Below, piece by piece: positions 44,917 to 57,183 of a stretch of 64,000 nt of DNA; position 1 is the first letter of the stretch, and each line of letters begins with the position of its first letter. The notes beneath the pieces are model-generated. The model was not told the origin of the DNA. It saw only the letters and a program-made list of their open reading frames with translations, and did not search any database. A program made the position numbers and the translations under genes. This DNA comes from an uncultured Spirochaetales bacterium. GTDB lineage: Bacteria > Spirochaetota > Spirochaetia > Sphaerochaetales > Sphaerochaetaceae. The stretch covers positions 1 to 64,000 of the forward strand of contig CASGDQ010000013.1 of assembly GCA_949300325.1 (NCBI GenBank), written 5' to 3'.

Positions 44917-46635
44917 TCAAATGCCCATCAAGCCTTCTATCTCAGTCTTCAACCTGCTCTCGATTTCCACAGCTTCCTTTTTAGTTGGCGCTGAAACCGA
45001 AAGATACAGCTTGAGCTTAGGCTCGGTCCCCGATGGACGGACGACAAATGAGATATCCCCTTCAAGAATAAACTTCAGAACATCACTTGAAGGAAGACCT
45101 GTCGGTATATCTGTACAAGCTCTGGTATGGATGAGTCCGAGTTTATAATCTCCGATCGAATCTATGTGCCTATCAAGGATTGAATCTATTTTAAGGTTTC
45201 TGAGCCTCTTCATAACCGACTGCATTGTATCAAAGCCTTTGATTCCTTCAAAACCATAATTATGCAGCGTATTGAGGCAGTAACCGAACTCTGAATATAT
45301 CATTTCAAGCCGTTGAAGCAGAGACAGCCCCTTCGATCGGAAATATACAAACATGTCCGCAATCATCAGAGCTCCGTTTACAGCATCCTTGTCACGGACA
45401 TAAGTGCCGGAAAGATAGCCATAACTCTCTTCAAATCCAAGGATATAACGTTCAGGATGCCCCTCTTTCTCCAGAAGTCCTATCTGCTCACCGATGAACT
45501 TGAACCCAGTAAGGACTTCTCTTGTTTCAACACCATAAGAGGCGGCGATTCTTTTTGCGAGATCGATGGTGACTATTGTTTTCACCATCACCGGATTTTT
45601 CGGCATCATATTGATTTCCCGCCGTCTTTCTGCAATATAAACCAACAAAAGCATGCCGACCTCGTTTCCAGTAAGAAGTTCGTACTCTCCTCGCCCGTTC
45701 CTTACAGCTATGCCAACCCTATCGCTATCAGGATCCGTTGCAATCAAAAGGTCGCTTCCTGTTTCACGGCATTTTTCAAGACCGAGTTCCAAAGCCTCAC
45801 GGATTTCTGGATTTGGATAAGGACAAGTCGGGAAATTCCCATCAGGTACGGCCTGCTTTTCAACCACCTTTATATCAGTATATCCGTTTTCCTTTAGGCA
45901 GCGAGTAACACATTCCAAGCCTGCCCCATGCAGCGGCGTATAAACGATCGACACGCTTTTATCGAATCCTCCGTTTTTGATCAAAGACTCATTCGATACC
46001 GCTTCAATAAAAGCATCCGTAGTGGATGATGGAATGTATTCAATGGATTTATTTCTGATACCCTCATCAAAATCCATCGTCTTGACCCCGTTGAAAATAT
46101 CAATTTCATTAATGCATTTTAAAATTTCCTTAGCGCCTTCTGTTGTAATCTGACACCCATCTGGCCCATATACCTTATAGCCATTGTATTTTGCAGGATT
46201 ATGGCTAGCTGTCACAACTATGCCACCGCTTGTTCCATGATGCCTTACAGCAAAAGACAAAGAGGGGGTCGGCATCAGCTTGGGATAAATCAGAACCTTA
46301 ATACCGTTTGCGGCAAACACCCCGGCCGCTGTTTTGCTGAAAAGATCCGATTTGATCCTTGAATCGTAGGCTATGGCCACCGAGGGGGATTTGAAATTGG
46401 CATTAAGATAATTGCTATATCCTTGGGAAGCCTTCCTAACTGTATAAATGTTCATCCTGTTGGTACCGGCACCAATCACTCCACGGAGTCCTCCAGTGCC
46501 AAATTCAAGATCCTTATAGAATGCATCTTCCATGGCTTTTTCATCATCTTTCATCCGCTCAAGCTCTTTTACCAGATCATCATCTTCTACTGCTTTTGCG
46601 CACCATAATCCATATTTTTCCAAAACTGTCATCAT
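44917..46635 (-). CDS. Phosphohexomutase (phosphoglucomutase/phosphomannomutase)
   Basis: 572-aa cytoplasmic enzyme interconverting hexose 1- and 6-phosphates. All four domain motifs are present: FGTGGLRG near residue 46, TASHNPAKYNGYK with the phosphoserine (about 143), the metal loop ATDPDSDRVG (about 296), the sugar-binding GFEESYG (about 395) and the phosphate-binding VRPSGTEPKLKLY near the end. The length is that of the PgcA-type group. GAGGTAA precedes the ATG. It is the last gene after GH38 and could move mannose- or galactose-derived phosphates into glycolysis. Confidence 0.92.
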   Translation of the reverse strand: MMTVLEKYGLWCAKAVEDDDLVKELERMKDDEKAMEDAFYKDLEFGTGGLRGVIGAGTNRMNIYTVRKASQGYSNYLNANFKSPSVAIAYDSRIKSDLFSKTAAGVFAANGIKVLIYPKLMPTPSLSFAVRHHGTSGGIVVTASHNPAKYNGYKVYGPDGCQITTEGAKEILKCINEIDIFNGVKTMDFDEGIRNKSIEYIPSSTTDAFIEAVSNESLIKNGGFDKSVSIVYTPLHGAGLECVTRCLKENGYTDIKVVEKQAVPDGNFPTCPYPNPEIREALELGLEKCRETGSDLLIATDPDSDRVGIAVRNGRGEYELLTGNEVGMLLLVYIAERRREINMMPKNPVMVKTIVTIDLAKRIAASYGVETREVLTGFKFIGEQIGLLEKEGHPERYILGFEESYGYLSGTYVRDKDAVNGALMIADMFVYFRSKGLSLLQRLEMIYSEFGYCLNTLHNYGFEGIKGFDTMQSVMKRLRNLKIDSILDRHIDSIGDYKLGLIHTRACTDIPTGLPSSDVLKFILEGDISFVVRPSGTEPKLKLYLSVSAPTKKEAVEIESRLKTEIEGLMGI

Positions 46636-46652
46636 TTACCTCGCTTTTGATG

Positions 46653-46676
46653 AAACTTACCGGCCAAGGCCGGCAA
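46653..46676 (-). repeat. Intercistronic hairpin between GH38 and phosphohexomutase genes
   Basis: GCCGGCCTTGGCCGG on the minus strand forms a short GC-rich stem with a tiny loop and no T-run. It may stabilise the upstream mRNA or pause the polymerase. Confidence 0.45.
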
Positions 46677-46700
46677 GCTCCATAATTAAAATCCACAACA

Positions 46701-49655
46701 CTAATCCAATTTTTTGGCAATCGTAATCAATTCGAAAGGATGGTATTCCAATTCCGTAATCGTGCCTAAATCATCCTCAAGCATGTTCATTAATTCATAT
46801 TCACCATCAAGCCTTATCTTTCCACGCAAACCATTCTGCTCGCTCAATCTGAACACAAGGCTCTTTTCATCCTCAGAAAGCTTCACAGCCTGAAGATACA
46901 GACCGGGGAAAGACCAGGGAAGGGAACAGGGCTCTTTTACATTCAGCAGAGGAACATTGAAATCAAAGGCCTGCTCATTCACCTTGGCTTCCAAAAAGGA
47001 TCCGCGATGGGGATAAATCGCATATACGATATCATGTTGTCCGATATCAGACATTATATCCGGTCGTATATTGCTTCTTAACAGACTCAAAGAGAAACCG
47101 TCCTCTTCGACCCCAACTCCATATTTACCTTCATTTATTACAGCCACTCCGCCGCCGACTTCCTCAAAATCACACCATTTGTGGGAACAGACCTCGAACC
47201 TGGCCTTCTGCCAACTTGTGTTTTTATGCGTCTCACGCTTGATATAACCGGCGCTTGTATCGCAGATAAGTTCACGGGAAACCGCATTGACACTGAAAGA
47301 TGCTTTTGCCAGACGGTGCTTCTCATTCCAGCATACGATGTGTTCCACCTCTATCAACGGGCAATGATGGAAAACCCTCACCTGTTCCCGCCAGAGGCTC
47401 CTTGCTCCCGGAGTTTTGAATTCGGCCTCGAACAAGGCGCACTCCCCGTCGGCTGTTACAAAATGAAGCGGTGTCGATACTTCAAGCACATACTCGACAT
47501 CCTTGTAGTTTGGAAGGATATCCCAGGAATCGTACATACCCGGAGTATCCTGATATAGATGAAGCCTGTTGAGTCCACCCTCACCGGCATATTCACGTCC
47601 CGATTCGATATCCTGAAGCGATGTAATGGTTCCGTCGATTGCAAATACGATCCTATGGTAAGCGGTCGACAGCGTCACTCCATCGAAGCTGAACCATGTG
47701 GTATCACCATCAGGCTCATCCGGAATCTCCACGCTGCTGAGCGCGTCGACGGCAACCACCCGGTAGTCTCCCCTCACACCTTTTCTTATGAAACCGCCAT
47801 TTTTATTTTTGATGAATACAGGCTCAAGCCTATGATGGTCGAGCGTATTGAAGAGATATCCACCCTCTTCAGGCAGCAGCTCATCAAGCCCTGCATCCAC
47901 TTCTTCATAGTCTGCGATCGCATCCTGATATACGGGATTGATATGGCTGCCGGGAATGATATCATGGAACTGATTCAACAGAAGCTTCTTATATAAACTC
48001 CTCAATTTGCTTGCAGGATAAGGCTTTCCCTTTTTCATCATCAGAACGGAATACAGCTCTGCATCACGGAATTTGAACTCCAACATCCTGTTCATACGTT
48101 TGAGCACGCTTTTTGTAGTGAAGGTGCCACGATGCATCTCAAGATACAGCTCGCCATCCCATACTTCAAGATTCTCATTATCCTTAAGGTTCTTATGCAA
48201 AAATTCGTCAGCCCTCATATGCTCCGTTTGCGCCATCATGGACAGCTTGTCAAACCGGTGCATAAGCTCGATCATCTCTTCGGTCGCCCCGCTTCCACCA
48301 TCACCATAGCCGAACATGGAAAGGGTCTGTCCACCCGTCTCCTTGTCTATATAGGCATCCCAGTTTTCCTGTACCTGGCTGGGCATGTTCCATGTTATGA
48401 AATGCGTAGGAGGTACACATGCTGCGATCTTCGTGCCATCAATGCCTTTCCATATGAAATTATTATGCGGGAACCGGTTCGTGTCATTCCACGTGGACAT
48501 CTTATTGGAGACAAAGTAGTCCACCTTGGATTTTTTTAGGATCTGCGGAAGTATCCAGCTGTTACCGAACACATCCGGCAGCCATGCCGAATCGACAGTG
48601 ATTCCAAAAGCCTTCCTGTAGTAGTGCTGGCCATACAGGCACTGCCGGATCAGCGATTCAGCAGACGGCACGTTGCAATCAGGCTCTACATACATCGCGC
48701 CAACAGGCTCGAAATTTCCTGAAGCAACCTTCTTTTTCAATTCCTCGAAAAGCTCGGGATAATATTCTTCCAAGGTTTCATAGAGATATGGCTGAGTGTG
48801 GCAATATCTGAAATCCTTGTATTTATCCATCAACCGCATCTGTATGAGTATGGTCCTGGCATTTTTTTGGACAGTGTGGATCCTTCTCCAATAATAAGCG
48901 ATATCAAGATGAGAATGCCCGACTAAGGCAACACTTCCACTGGCACGGAAATCCTTGTTTGAAAACACGTTTCTATCCAGATAATCACGTGCGTTTTTCA
49001 CCCCTTCAAAGGTATCGAAATCAACAAGATTAAGAGCTTTATCCAGTTCAATTTTCAACCATGCCCTGCAATCCTCATCGAAATGCGGACTCTTTTCTAT
49101 ATCGATCAGCGCAGTAAGATCGTAAAAAAGTGCCAAAGCATCATCATTCAATGTAACAAGATAGGCACCGTTGAAAATCTGGCGGCATCCCCTGTCTGCC
49201 ATGGCATCCGGGTTTCTCTCGTCATCCGGCTTACTCCTGTTGTAGCCTTCGATCCATATGGATACCTTGCCATCCTTCTTTACAAACGGATTAAGCAGGA
49301 CACGGTCCCTGTTCGGATCTATCCCGCCTGCATATGAGCCGTTGACCTTTACTATCATTTCTGCTGCCGTATGAAGATGAAGATATACATCCTTGCCGGC
49401 AAAGCGCTCAGGAATATGAGTTTCCGCCTCGATTACGACGTTGCCATCAGGAGTAAAATACAAATCCCCTTTCTTCAAGCTTCTGAATTCCGAAATATCC
49501 TGATACGAAGCTTCTTTAGTCTGGATCCTGTCTTTAATCCTGATATCGGTTATTTCCTCCCTATCCTTTATTATCCCTCTTTTCAGATAGCCAAATCTCA
49601 AATCAGTCCACTCCTCAGGGCGCAGACTCCTCCTTATCACTTCAACAAATGCCAT
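46701..49655 (-). CDS. GH38 alpha-mannosidase
   Basis: 984 aa, normal for bacterial GH38. The zinc and substrate residues are visible in VGHSHLDIAYYWR (His and Asp), the nucleophile Asp in WLPDVFGNSWILPQILKKS, further zinc His in LLNQFHDIIPGSH, and a C-terminal beta domain starts near VEIPDEPDGD. The N-terminal 200 residues form a sugar-binding-like region before the catalytic part. No signal peptide is present, so imported alpha-mannosides would be cleaved in the cytoplasm. It lies 9 nt downstream of the NifU-C-like gene, with CTCCT-complementary AGGAGG ahead. It is the most direct clue to mannose in the substrate of this locus. Confidence 0.93.
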   Translation of the reverse strand: MAFVEVIRRSLRPEEWTDLRFGYLKRGIIKDREEITDIRIKDRIQTKEASYQDISEFRSLKKGDLYFTPDGNVVIEAETHIPERFAGKDVYLHLHTAAEMIVKVNGSYAGGIDPNRDRVLLNPFVKKDGKVSIWIEGYNRSKPDDERNPDAMADRGCRQIFNGAYLVTLNDDALALFYDLTALIDIEKSPHFDEDCRAWLKIELDKALNLVDFDTFEGVKNARDYLDRNVFSNKDFRASGSVALVGHSHLDIAYYWRRIHTVQKNARTILIQMRLMDKYKDFRYCHTQPYLYETLEEYYPELFEELKKKVASGNFEPVGAMYVEPDCNVPSAESLIRQCLYGQHYYRKAFGITVDSAWLPDVFGNSWILPQILKKSKVDYFVSNKMSTWNDTNRFPHNNFIWKGIDGTKIAACVPPTHFITWNMPSQVQENWDAYIDKETGGQTLSMFGYGDGGSGATEEMIELMHRFDKLSMMAQTEHMRADEFLHKNLKDNENLEVWDGELYLEMHRGTFTTKSVLKRMNRMLEFKFRDAELYSVLMMKKGKPYPASKLRSLYKKLLLNQFHDIIPGSHINPVYQDAIADYEEVDAGLDELLPEEGGYLFNTLDHHRLEPVFIKNKNGGFIRKGVRGDYRVVAVDALSSVEIPDEPDGDTTWFSFDGVTLSTAYHRIVFAIDGTITSLQDIESGREYAGEGGLNRLHLYQDTPGMYDSWDILPNYKDVEYVLEVSTPLHFVTADGECALFEAEFKTPGARSLWREQVRVFHHCPLIEVEHIVCWNEKHRLAKASFSVNAVSRELICDTSAGYIKRETHKNTSWQKARFEVCSHKWCDFEEVGGGVAVINEGKYGVGVEEDGFSLSLLRSNIRPDIMSDIGQHDIVYAIYPHRGSFLEAKVNEQAFDFNVPLLNVKEPCSLPWSFPGLYLQAVKLSEDEKSLVFRLSEQNGLRGKIRLDGEYELMNMLEDDLGTITELEYHPFELITIAKKLD

Positions 49656-49664
49656 GACTTCCTC

Positions 49665-49901
49665 CTAATCCACATCCCAGAAAAACGGTTTGATCCTCTT
49701 GGCCTTGATATGGATGTCCTGTTTCAGATCCTTCTTGACCTCTTCCTCTATCCAAGCACAGCACCTATCCAAAACAACACATTTGGAACATTCGCCACGG
49801 AATATCAGGGTCAGGTCTCCTTTTTCGAAAGATGAAAACTCCACCCATCCACCATCTCCCTTTATCCTTGGAGCGATCTTGGTCTCGATATAAGATTTCA
49901 T
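49665..49901 (-). CDS. Small NifU C-terminal-domain-like protein
   Basis: 78 aa. VEFSSFEKGDLTLIFRGECSKCVVLDRCCAWIEEEVKK follows the pattern of the NifU C-terminal domain (DGG..V.L, LxGxCxxC, IE..L), but the CxxC is followed by two more Cys (DRCC), and the residue after GDGG differs. The family scaffold binds an Fe-S cluster; whether this one does is unknown. AAGGAG precedes the ATG. It is placed between the histidine kinase and GH38 in a glycan operon, which gives no obvious iron-sulfur client. Confidence 0.6.
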   Translation of the reverse strand: MKSYIETKIAPRIKGDGGWVEFSSFEKGDLTLIFRGECSKCVVLDRCCAWIEEEVKKDLKQDIHIKAKRIKPFFWDVD

Positions 49902-49966
49902 TACATTTCTCCTTATGGGAGATTTTCAGCCAAGACAAAGGAATTAGACAGGACAGTTTTTTTTGA

Positions 49967-51724
49967 CTATGTATCTTTTTCCATTACCTGATTAGGAATC
50001 TTCGGTACGATTATCGTAAAGGTGTTTCTGAAATAAGGGATGGAGGACATATTGATCTCAGCCTTATCTTTCCCGTAATAGGTCATAATGCGGGAATAGG
50101 TGTTACGCAAGCCTATATGGCCCTCCTCTTCTCCAGCGCAGTTGGTCATCAGCTCATAGACATAATCGGGATCGAAACCGGAACCGTTATCGCTGATTTC
50201 AATGACAATCATATTTTCCCTATCGCTGAAGCATATCTCAATTGAAGGATTCACGTTCACTTCGCTTTCCTTATCTATGTTGAAGCCATGTTTTATCGAA
50301 TTCTCAACTATCGGCTGGAGCATAGCTTTGAGAACCAATTCGTTTTCAAGCCCCTCATCACCCCGGATAAGCAATGAAATGGACTGGGCGAAACGGCTTT
50401 CCATGATTTTGACATAGCTTATTATCTGTTTTATTTCATTGCTTATCGGTACGATATCCCTGCCGCCCGCCAACGTTGCACGCAAATACTGGGATATGGA
50501 TGTGATCAGCACTTCAGCATCTTCCGGGGCTCCGGAAACGATCGAATGGCGTATGCATTCAAGACTGTTATAAATGAAATGAGGATTGAGCTGCTCGGTA
50601 AAAAGCCTTAATTCCGTTCTGTACTGGGCCTGATCCTTAAGGCGTATTTCCTCCATCTGTTCCAAAATCCTTCCCTGCATCTGGTTGAAACTGTCTGCAA
50701 GCATTCCAAGCTCATCTGCGCCGAAATAAGGCTGTACCCGGTGGGAGTAATCACCATCCTTGATTTTTTCTACGGCGTTTGTAAGATCATTAATCGGCTT
50801 ACAGACGTTTTGATCCACAAACCGACGGGATACGATTATTATTATGAGTATGGAAAGTATGGCACCAAAACTGACAAGGAGAGCATCGTTCAAGGATGAA
50901 CGGAGCAACGCTCTCTTATCCAGGCAATCAACTATCAGTATGCCTCTCGTCTCGTTTGCAGTCCCATACATGACCCTGAGGTTGTCCTCGTATCCACCAC
51001 GTAGATTTTTTGCTAGATCCAGCACTTCATCATCATCGCCATCAGGCCCGAATCCTATAATCGGATTACCATTAAGATCGAAGATGAATATGCTGTGCCC
51101 GGCCATGCCGCTGGAATTGAAGAACATGCTCTCCCGTAAGACGGCAACCAGAAATGCATCCGGCTTTTTCTCCTCATTCGATATTTCCACAAAATAATCG
51201 ACACGTAACGGAAAAATGAGGAATAAGCTGCCTCCGGAAACAGGAAAGGCATAAGAGTCATCAAAAAGCCATGTTATTCCGTTGATATCTTCCGATTTAA
51301 GCTTTTGATAAAATGAATCCGTAAGCTTATTCACATCCTTATAACGCTGATAAATCTCACCTGTAGATGCATTTACAAGAAATGCAGTATCAACGTACAG
51401 GCTGCTGGCGGAAAAAGAATCAAGTTCACTCTGTACCCTGTACCTTATATCACCCGCGCTTGAGGAATCCGTCTTTATCGCTTTAAGATCCTCCAAAAAA
51501 GCATCACTACTGAATGTTGTGAAAAAAGATGAGTATATGTTATAGACATCAAGTTCTATGGATTCGGAGCTTACGGCATTCAGTCCATAGACCCTCTCCT
51601 TCATGTCCCTGCGGCTGAAACTCTGATAAAAAAACATATCGACGATCAAAATAAGAACCGAGAGCACTATCGCAATATTGATGAACACCCTGCGCAATCT
51701 TATATTGATGCTCGTACGTTTCAC
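49967..51724 (-). CDS. Sensor histidine kinase, YesM/LytS type
   Basis: 585 aa. One membrane helix near the N-terminus (VFINIAIVLSVLILIVDMFF), an extracytoplasmic sensor of about 270 residues, a second helix (LLVSFGAILSILIIIIVSRRF), a HAMP region (PINDLTNAVEKIKDGDYSHRV), then the His-kinase core QLNPHFIYNSLECIRHSI and ATPase motifs PIVENSIKHGF and ISDNGSGFD. GTG start at 51724 follows GGAG and overlaps the regulator stop (GTGA). With the regulator it should sense a sugar outside the membrane and control the glycan operons. Confidence 0.93.
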   Translation of the reverse strand: MKRTSINIRLRRVFINIAIVLSVLILIVDMFFYQSFSRRDMKERVYGLNAVSSESIELDVYNIYSSFFTTFSSDAFLEDLKAIKTDSSSAGDIRYRVQSELDSFSASSLYVDTAFLVNASTGEIYQRYKDVNKLTDSFYQKLKSEDINGITWLFDDSYAFPVSGGSLFLIFPLRVDYFVEISNEEKKPDAFLVAVLRESMFFNSSGMAGHSIFIFDLNGNPIIGFGPDGDDDEVLDLAKNLRGGYEDNLRVMYGTANETRGILIVDCLDKRALLRSSLNDALLVSFGAILSILIIIIVSRRFVDQNVCKPINDLTNAVEKIKDGDYSHRVQPYFGADELGMLADSFNQMQGRILEQMEEIRLKDQAQYRTELRLFTEQLNPHFIYNSLECIRHSIVSGAPEDAEVLITSISQYLRATLAGGRDIVPISNEIKQIISYVKIMESRFAQSISLLIRGDEGLENELVLKAMLQPIVENSIKHGFNIDKESEVNVNPSIEICFSDRENMIVIEISDNGSGFDPDYVYELMTNCAGEEEGHIGLRNTYSRIMTYYGKDKAEINMSSIPYFRNTFTIIVPKIPNQVMEKDT

Positions 51725-53286
51725 TTCTTTTCTCCTGCCATGAAAGACGAAGGCGTCTGTCCGTTCTTCTTTTTGAAGGCCCTGGAAAATGCATGATAGT
51801 CGCTGTAACCAAGACGTTCCGCTATTTCCTCGACATTTGCGTTCTTTTCCAGCAGAAGGCGGCAGGCCCATTCCATCTTTTCCGAAAGAATATAATCCCT
51901 AAGCGTCACTCCTGTTTTATTCTTGAAGTATATGGCAAAATATGAGGCGGAAAGGTTAACCGAAGATGCGACATCAGAAATCTGGATACCGCTGCCTATG
52001 TTTTCCTTAATAAAAAGTTTAGATTTGCGTATTATTTCATCATCATCGGCGAACAACCCACGCTCCTGCGCCAAAAGCAGCTCGGCTTTATCCCTTCCAT
52101 ATACGGAAAGGATGTATCCGGAGACGGTCGTCAAATACTTAATAAGGACTTCAGTGATCTCCTTGATACTGGATAAATTCGGAATTGTCCTGTAAATGGG
52201 CTCTATATCAGCATTTAACAGAAGTGAATGGAAAATCTTTGTAACCGTGGCAGCAAACGTATTGCAGTAGGAATAAAGATAATTTGGACTGGGAGCCGGC
52301 ACATAGAGCACATTTGAGATGAAGGAGTGGACACAATTTGAAATGGCAAAAGGATCGGAAGAAAGAATAGCCCCTTCTATATCCAGTCCAACCAAAGGAC
52401 TCTCATGTGTCGGCGTCACCGTACAGATGTCGAGCGTTGTGAATACCCGTTTATCCGGAAAATAGATCTTATAGGAAAGGGCCATCAGCGCTCTGTTGTA
52501 TGAATATGAACATTGGTAGAGACCGGGAACCACATCTCCGACCGAAAGATATACATCGGGATAGCCTTTTTGTCTAAACGCATCCAAAAGCCCCGAAGCC
52601 ATTGCAAACGGTGTCTCATCCCCCATGTTGACGATTATTACCATATGCAATGGATCCTGGAACCAGAACTTGCTCTTCACACGTTCAAGCGATTTTGCAA
52701 CAAGCGGGGAAGCCTCACTGCTTTGCGTATTGCTCAATCCGCTTGTAAAAGAAACGGTAATGACGCAACAGGAGGTATCCGTAATGCTCTCATTCAAAGA
52801 AGTGAGGATACGGTGCATGAAAAGGGAATCAACGACCCTACCCTCGATAAGATCTTTGAAGAAAGTCGTCGAAGGCTTCACCGGATTGAGTTTATTCCTT
52901 ACATTATTCAGCTTGGATATCTGTATCGACAATTCCCCTGCCAGCTCATCATAGTCAATTGGTTTCAGGACATAAGCTTTGGCTCCGTATTTCAAGGCCT
53001 CCTTGGCATAAGCAAACGTGTCAAAGCCGGAAATGATGATTATGGATGTCATGGATCCTGCATCAGCACAGCGTTTAAGGATGTCAAGCCCTGTAAGCTT
53101 AGGCATCCTTATGTCCACGATGGCAAAATCTGGTTTCAGCGTTATGATGCGGTCTAAAGCATCCTCACCGTTATCGCAGGCGGCAATCAGCCTTATTCCC
53201 ATGCGGGAAAACAAAGGGGCAGCCTTCAAGGATGCGAGAATATTAGGTTCATCATCCGCAATCACACACGTGTAGAGTTCTTCCAT
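51721..53286 (-). CDS. Response regulator, YesN type (receiver plus AraC output)
   Basis: 521 aa. Receiver residues: acidic pair ADDEP at the N-terminus, phosphoacceptor Asp about 58 (DFAIVDIRMPK), and Lys in VLKPIDYDEL. A long middle part of about 280 residues shows no clear motif. The C-terminal AraC domain reads QISDVASSVNLSASYFAIYFKNKTGV and VEEIAERLGYSDYHAFSRAFKK, GQTPSSF. The ATG at 53286 has GAGG close by. GH2 lies 5 nt upstream; the kinase overlaps by 4 nt. It is the likely transcriptional activator of both glycan operons. Confidence 0.93.
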   Translation of the reverse strand: MEELYTCVIADDEPNILASLKAAPLFSRMGIRLIAACDNGEDALDRIITLKPDFAIVDIRMPKLTGLDILKRCADAGSMTSIIIISGFDTFAYAKEALKYGAKAYVLKPIDYDELAGELSIQISKLNNVRNKLNPVKPSTTFFKDLIEGRVVDSLFMHRILTSLNESITDTSCCVITVSFTSGLSNTQSSEASPLVAKSLERVKSKFWFQDPLHMVIIVNMGDETPFAMASGLLDAFRQKGYPDVYLSVGDVVPGLYQCSYSYNRALMALSYKIYFPDKRVFTTLDICTVTPTHESPLVGLDIEGAILSSDPFAISNCVHSFISNVLYVPAPSPNYLYSYCNTFAATVTKIFHSLLLNADIEPIYRTIPNLSSIKEITEVLIKYLTTVSGYILSVYGRDKAELLLAQERGLFADDDEIIRKSKLFIKENIGSGIQISDVASSVNLSASYFAIYFKNKTGVTLRDYILSEKMEWACRLLLEKNANVEEIAERLGYSDYHAFSRAFKKKNGQTPSSFMAGEKK

Positions 53287-53291
53287 GTACC

Positions 53292-56206
<2,915 letters not shown>

Positions 56207-56439
56207 CAAGAATTATTTCATTCCACATCAAATTAATTAGGCAAAAAACAATTTGTACAGCAATAAAATACCATCTTTGAAAGCAGTCATGGCAAAATTG
56301 TTGAAATCCATCAAATCCACAATAAGGCTTGCGATTCTTCAACAATTTAGAGCTTCCATACCTGCTCTTCTTAATTTCCATACCAATGCTATTTTAGTGG
56401 ATGCAGCTGCATAAGAAATTAATGCATATCAGAAAGAGG
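56207..56439. other. Intergenic region between the GH2 operon and the ara operon
   Basis: No gene is seen. The stretch carries a perfect 11-bp inverted repeat (see 56295-56348). Otherwise it is AT-rich, with stop codons in every frame. Confidence 0.5.
56295..56348. repeat. 11-bp inverted repeat with 32-nt spacer
   Basis: AAATTGTTGAA (56295-56305) and TTCAACAATTT (56338-56348) are perfect complements. They could fold into a hairpin RNA or act as paired binding sites. No T-run follows either arm, so it is not a typical terminator. Confidence 0.7.
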
Positions 56440-56472
56440 ATAAAAAAAGAGCATCCCCGAAAAGGGGATGCA
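56440..56472 (-). terminator. Terminator of the arabinose operon
   Basis: GCATCCCC-TTTTC-GGGGATGC followed by TCTTTTTTTA on the minus strand, 21 nt beyond the araD stop. Confidence 0.95.
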
Positions 56473-56492
56473 GGCATCATCAAAAAAGTATC

Positions 56493-57182
56493 TTATTGCC
56501 CGTAATAGGCATCAGATCCATGTTTTCTGAGGTAATGCTTATCCAGAAGAGTCTTCTGCATGGGCTTCAAATCCGGATTCAGCATCCTTGCATGAAACGC
56601 CATGAAGGCAACCTCTTCAAGCACCACCGCGTTATGCACGGCATTTCCGGCATCGGTTCCCCATGCAAAGGGACCATGGGAGTTGACGAGAACCGCAGGA
56701 ATATCATCCGCAGAAAGGCTCTTGAACGTCTCAACAATCACGTTGCCCGTCTCCTTTTCATACTCGCCCTTTATCTCGCTTTCGCTCATCTTCCTTGTGC
56801 AGGGGATATCGCCATAAAAGTAATCCCCCTGCGTCGTACCATAGGCAGGTATTCCAACCCCGGCCTGGGCAAAAGAAGTGGCCCATCTGGAATGGGTATG
56901 CACGATTCCTCCGATATTCTTGAATGCATTATATAAAACCACATGAGTCGGCGTATCCGAGGATGGTTTCCATCTTCCTTCGACTTTCTCTCCTGTCTCC
57001 AAAGACACTACAACCATGTCATCGGCGCTCATCTTGTCATAGCTTACGCCGCTTGGTTTTATGACCATCAGCCCTTTTTTCCTGTCCACACCGGACACAT
57101 TGCCCCATGTGAAGGTCACAAGCCCATATTTCGGAAGTTCCAGATTAGCCCGGCATACTTCCTCTTTCAGTTCCTCTAACAT
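56493..57182 (-). CDS. araD: L-ribulose-5-phosphate 4-epimerase
   Basis: 229 aa. Converts L-ribulose-5-phosphate to D-xylulose-5-phosphate, the last step of arabinose catabolism. The family motifs are there: TWGNVSG near the start, [10 protein letters not shown], the zinc ligands in [26 protein letters not shown] and [11 protein letters not shown]. The ATG lies 1 nt after the araA stop with GAGG inside the araA end. It is the last gene of the operon. Confidence 0.95.
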   Translation of the reverse strand: MLEELKEEVCRANLELPKYGLVTFTWGNVSGVDRKKGLMVIKPSGVSYDKMSADDMVVVSLETGEKVEGRWKPSSDTPTHVVLYNAFKNIGGIVHTHSRWATSFAQAGVGIPAYGTTQGDYFYGDIPCTRKMSESEIKGEYEKETGNVIVETFKSLSADDIPAVLVNSHGPFAWGTDAGNAVHNAVVLEEVAFMAFHARMLNPDLKPMQKTLLDKHYLRKHGSDAYYGQ

Positions 57183-57183
57183 A

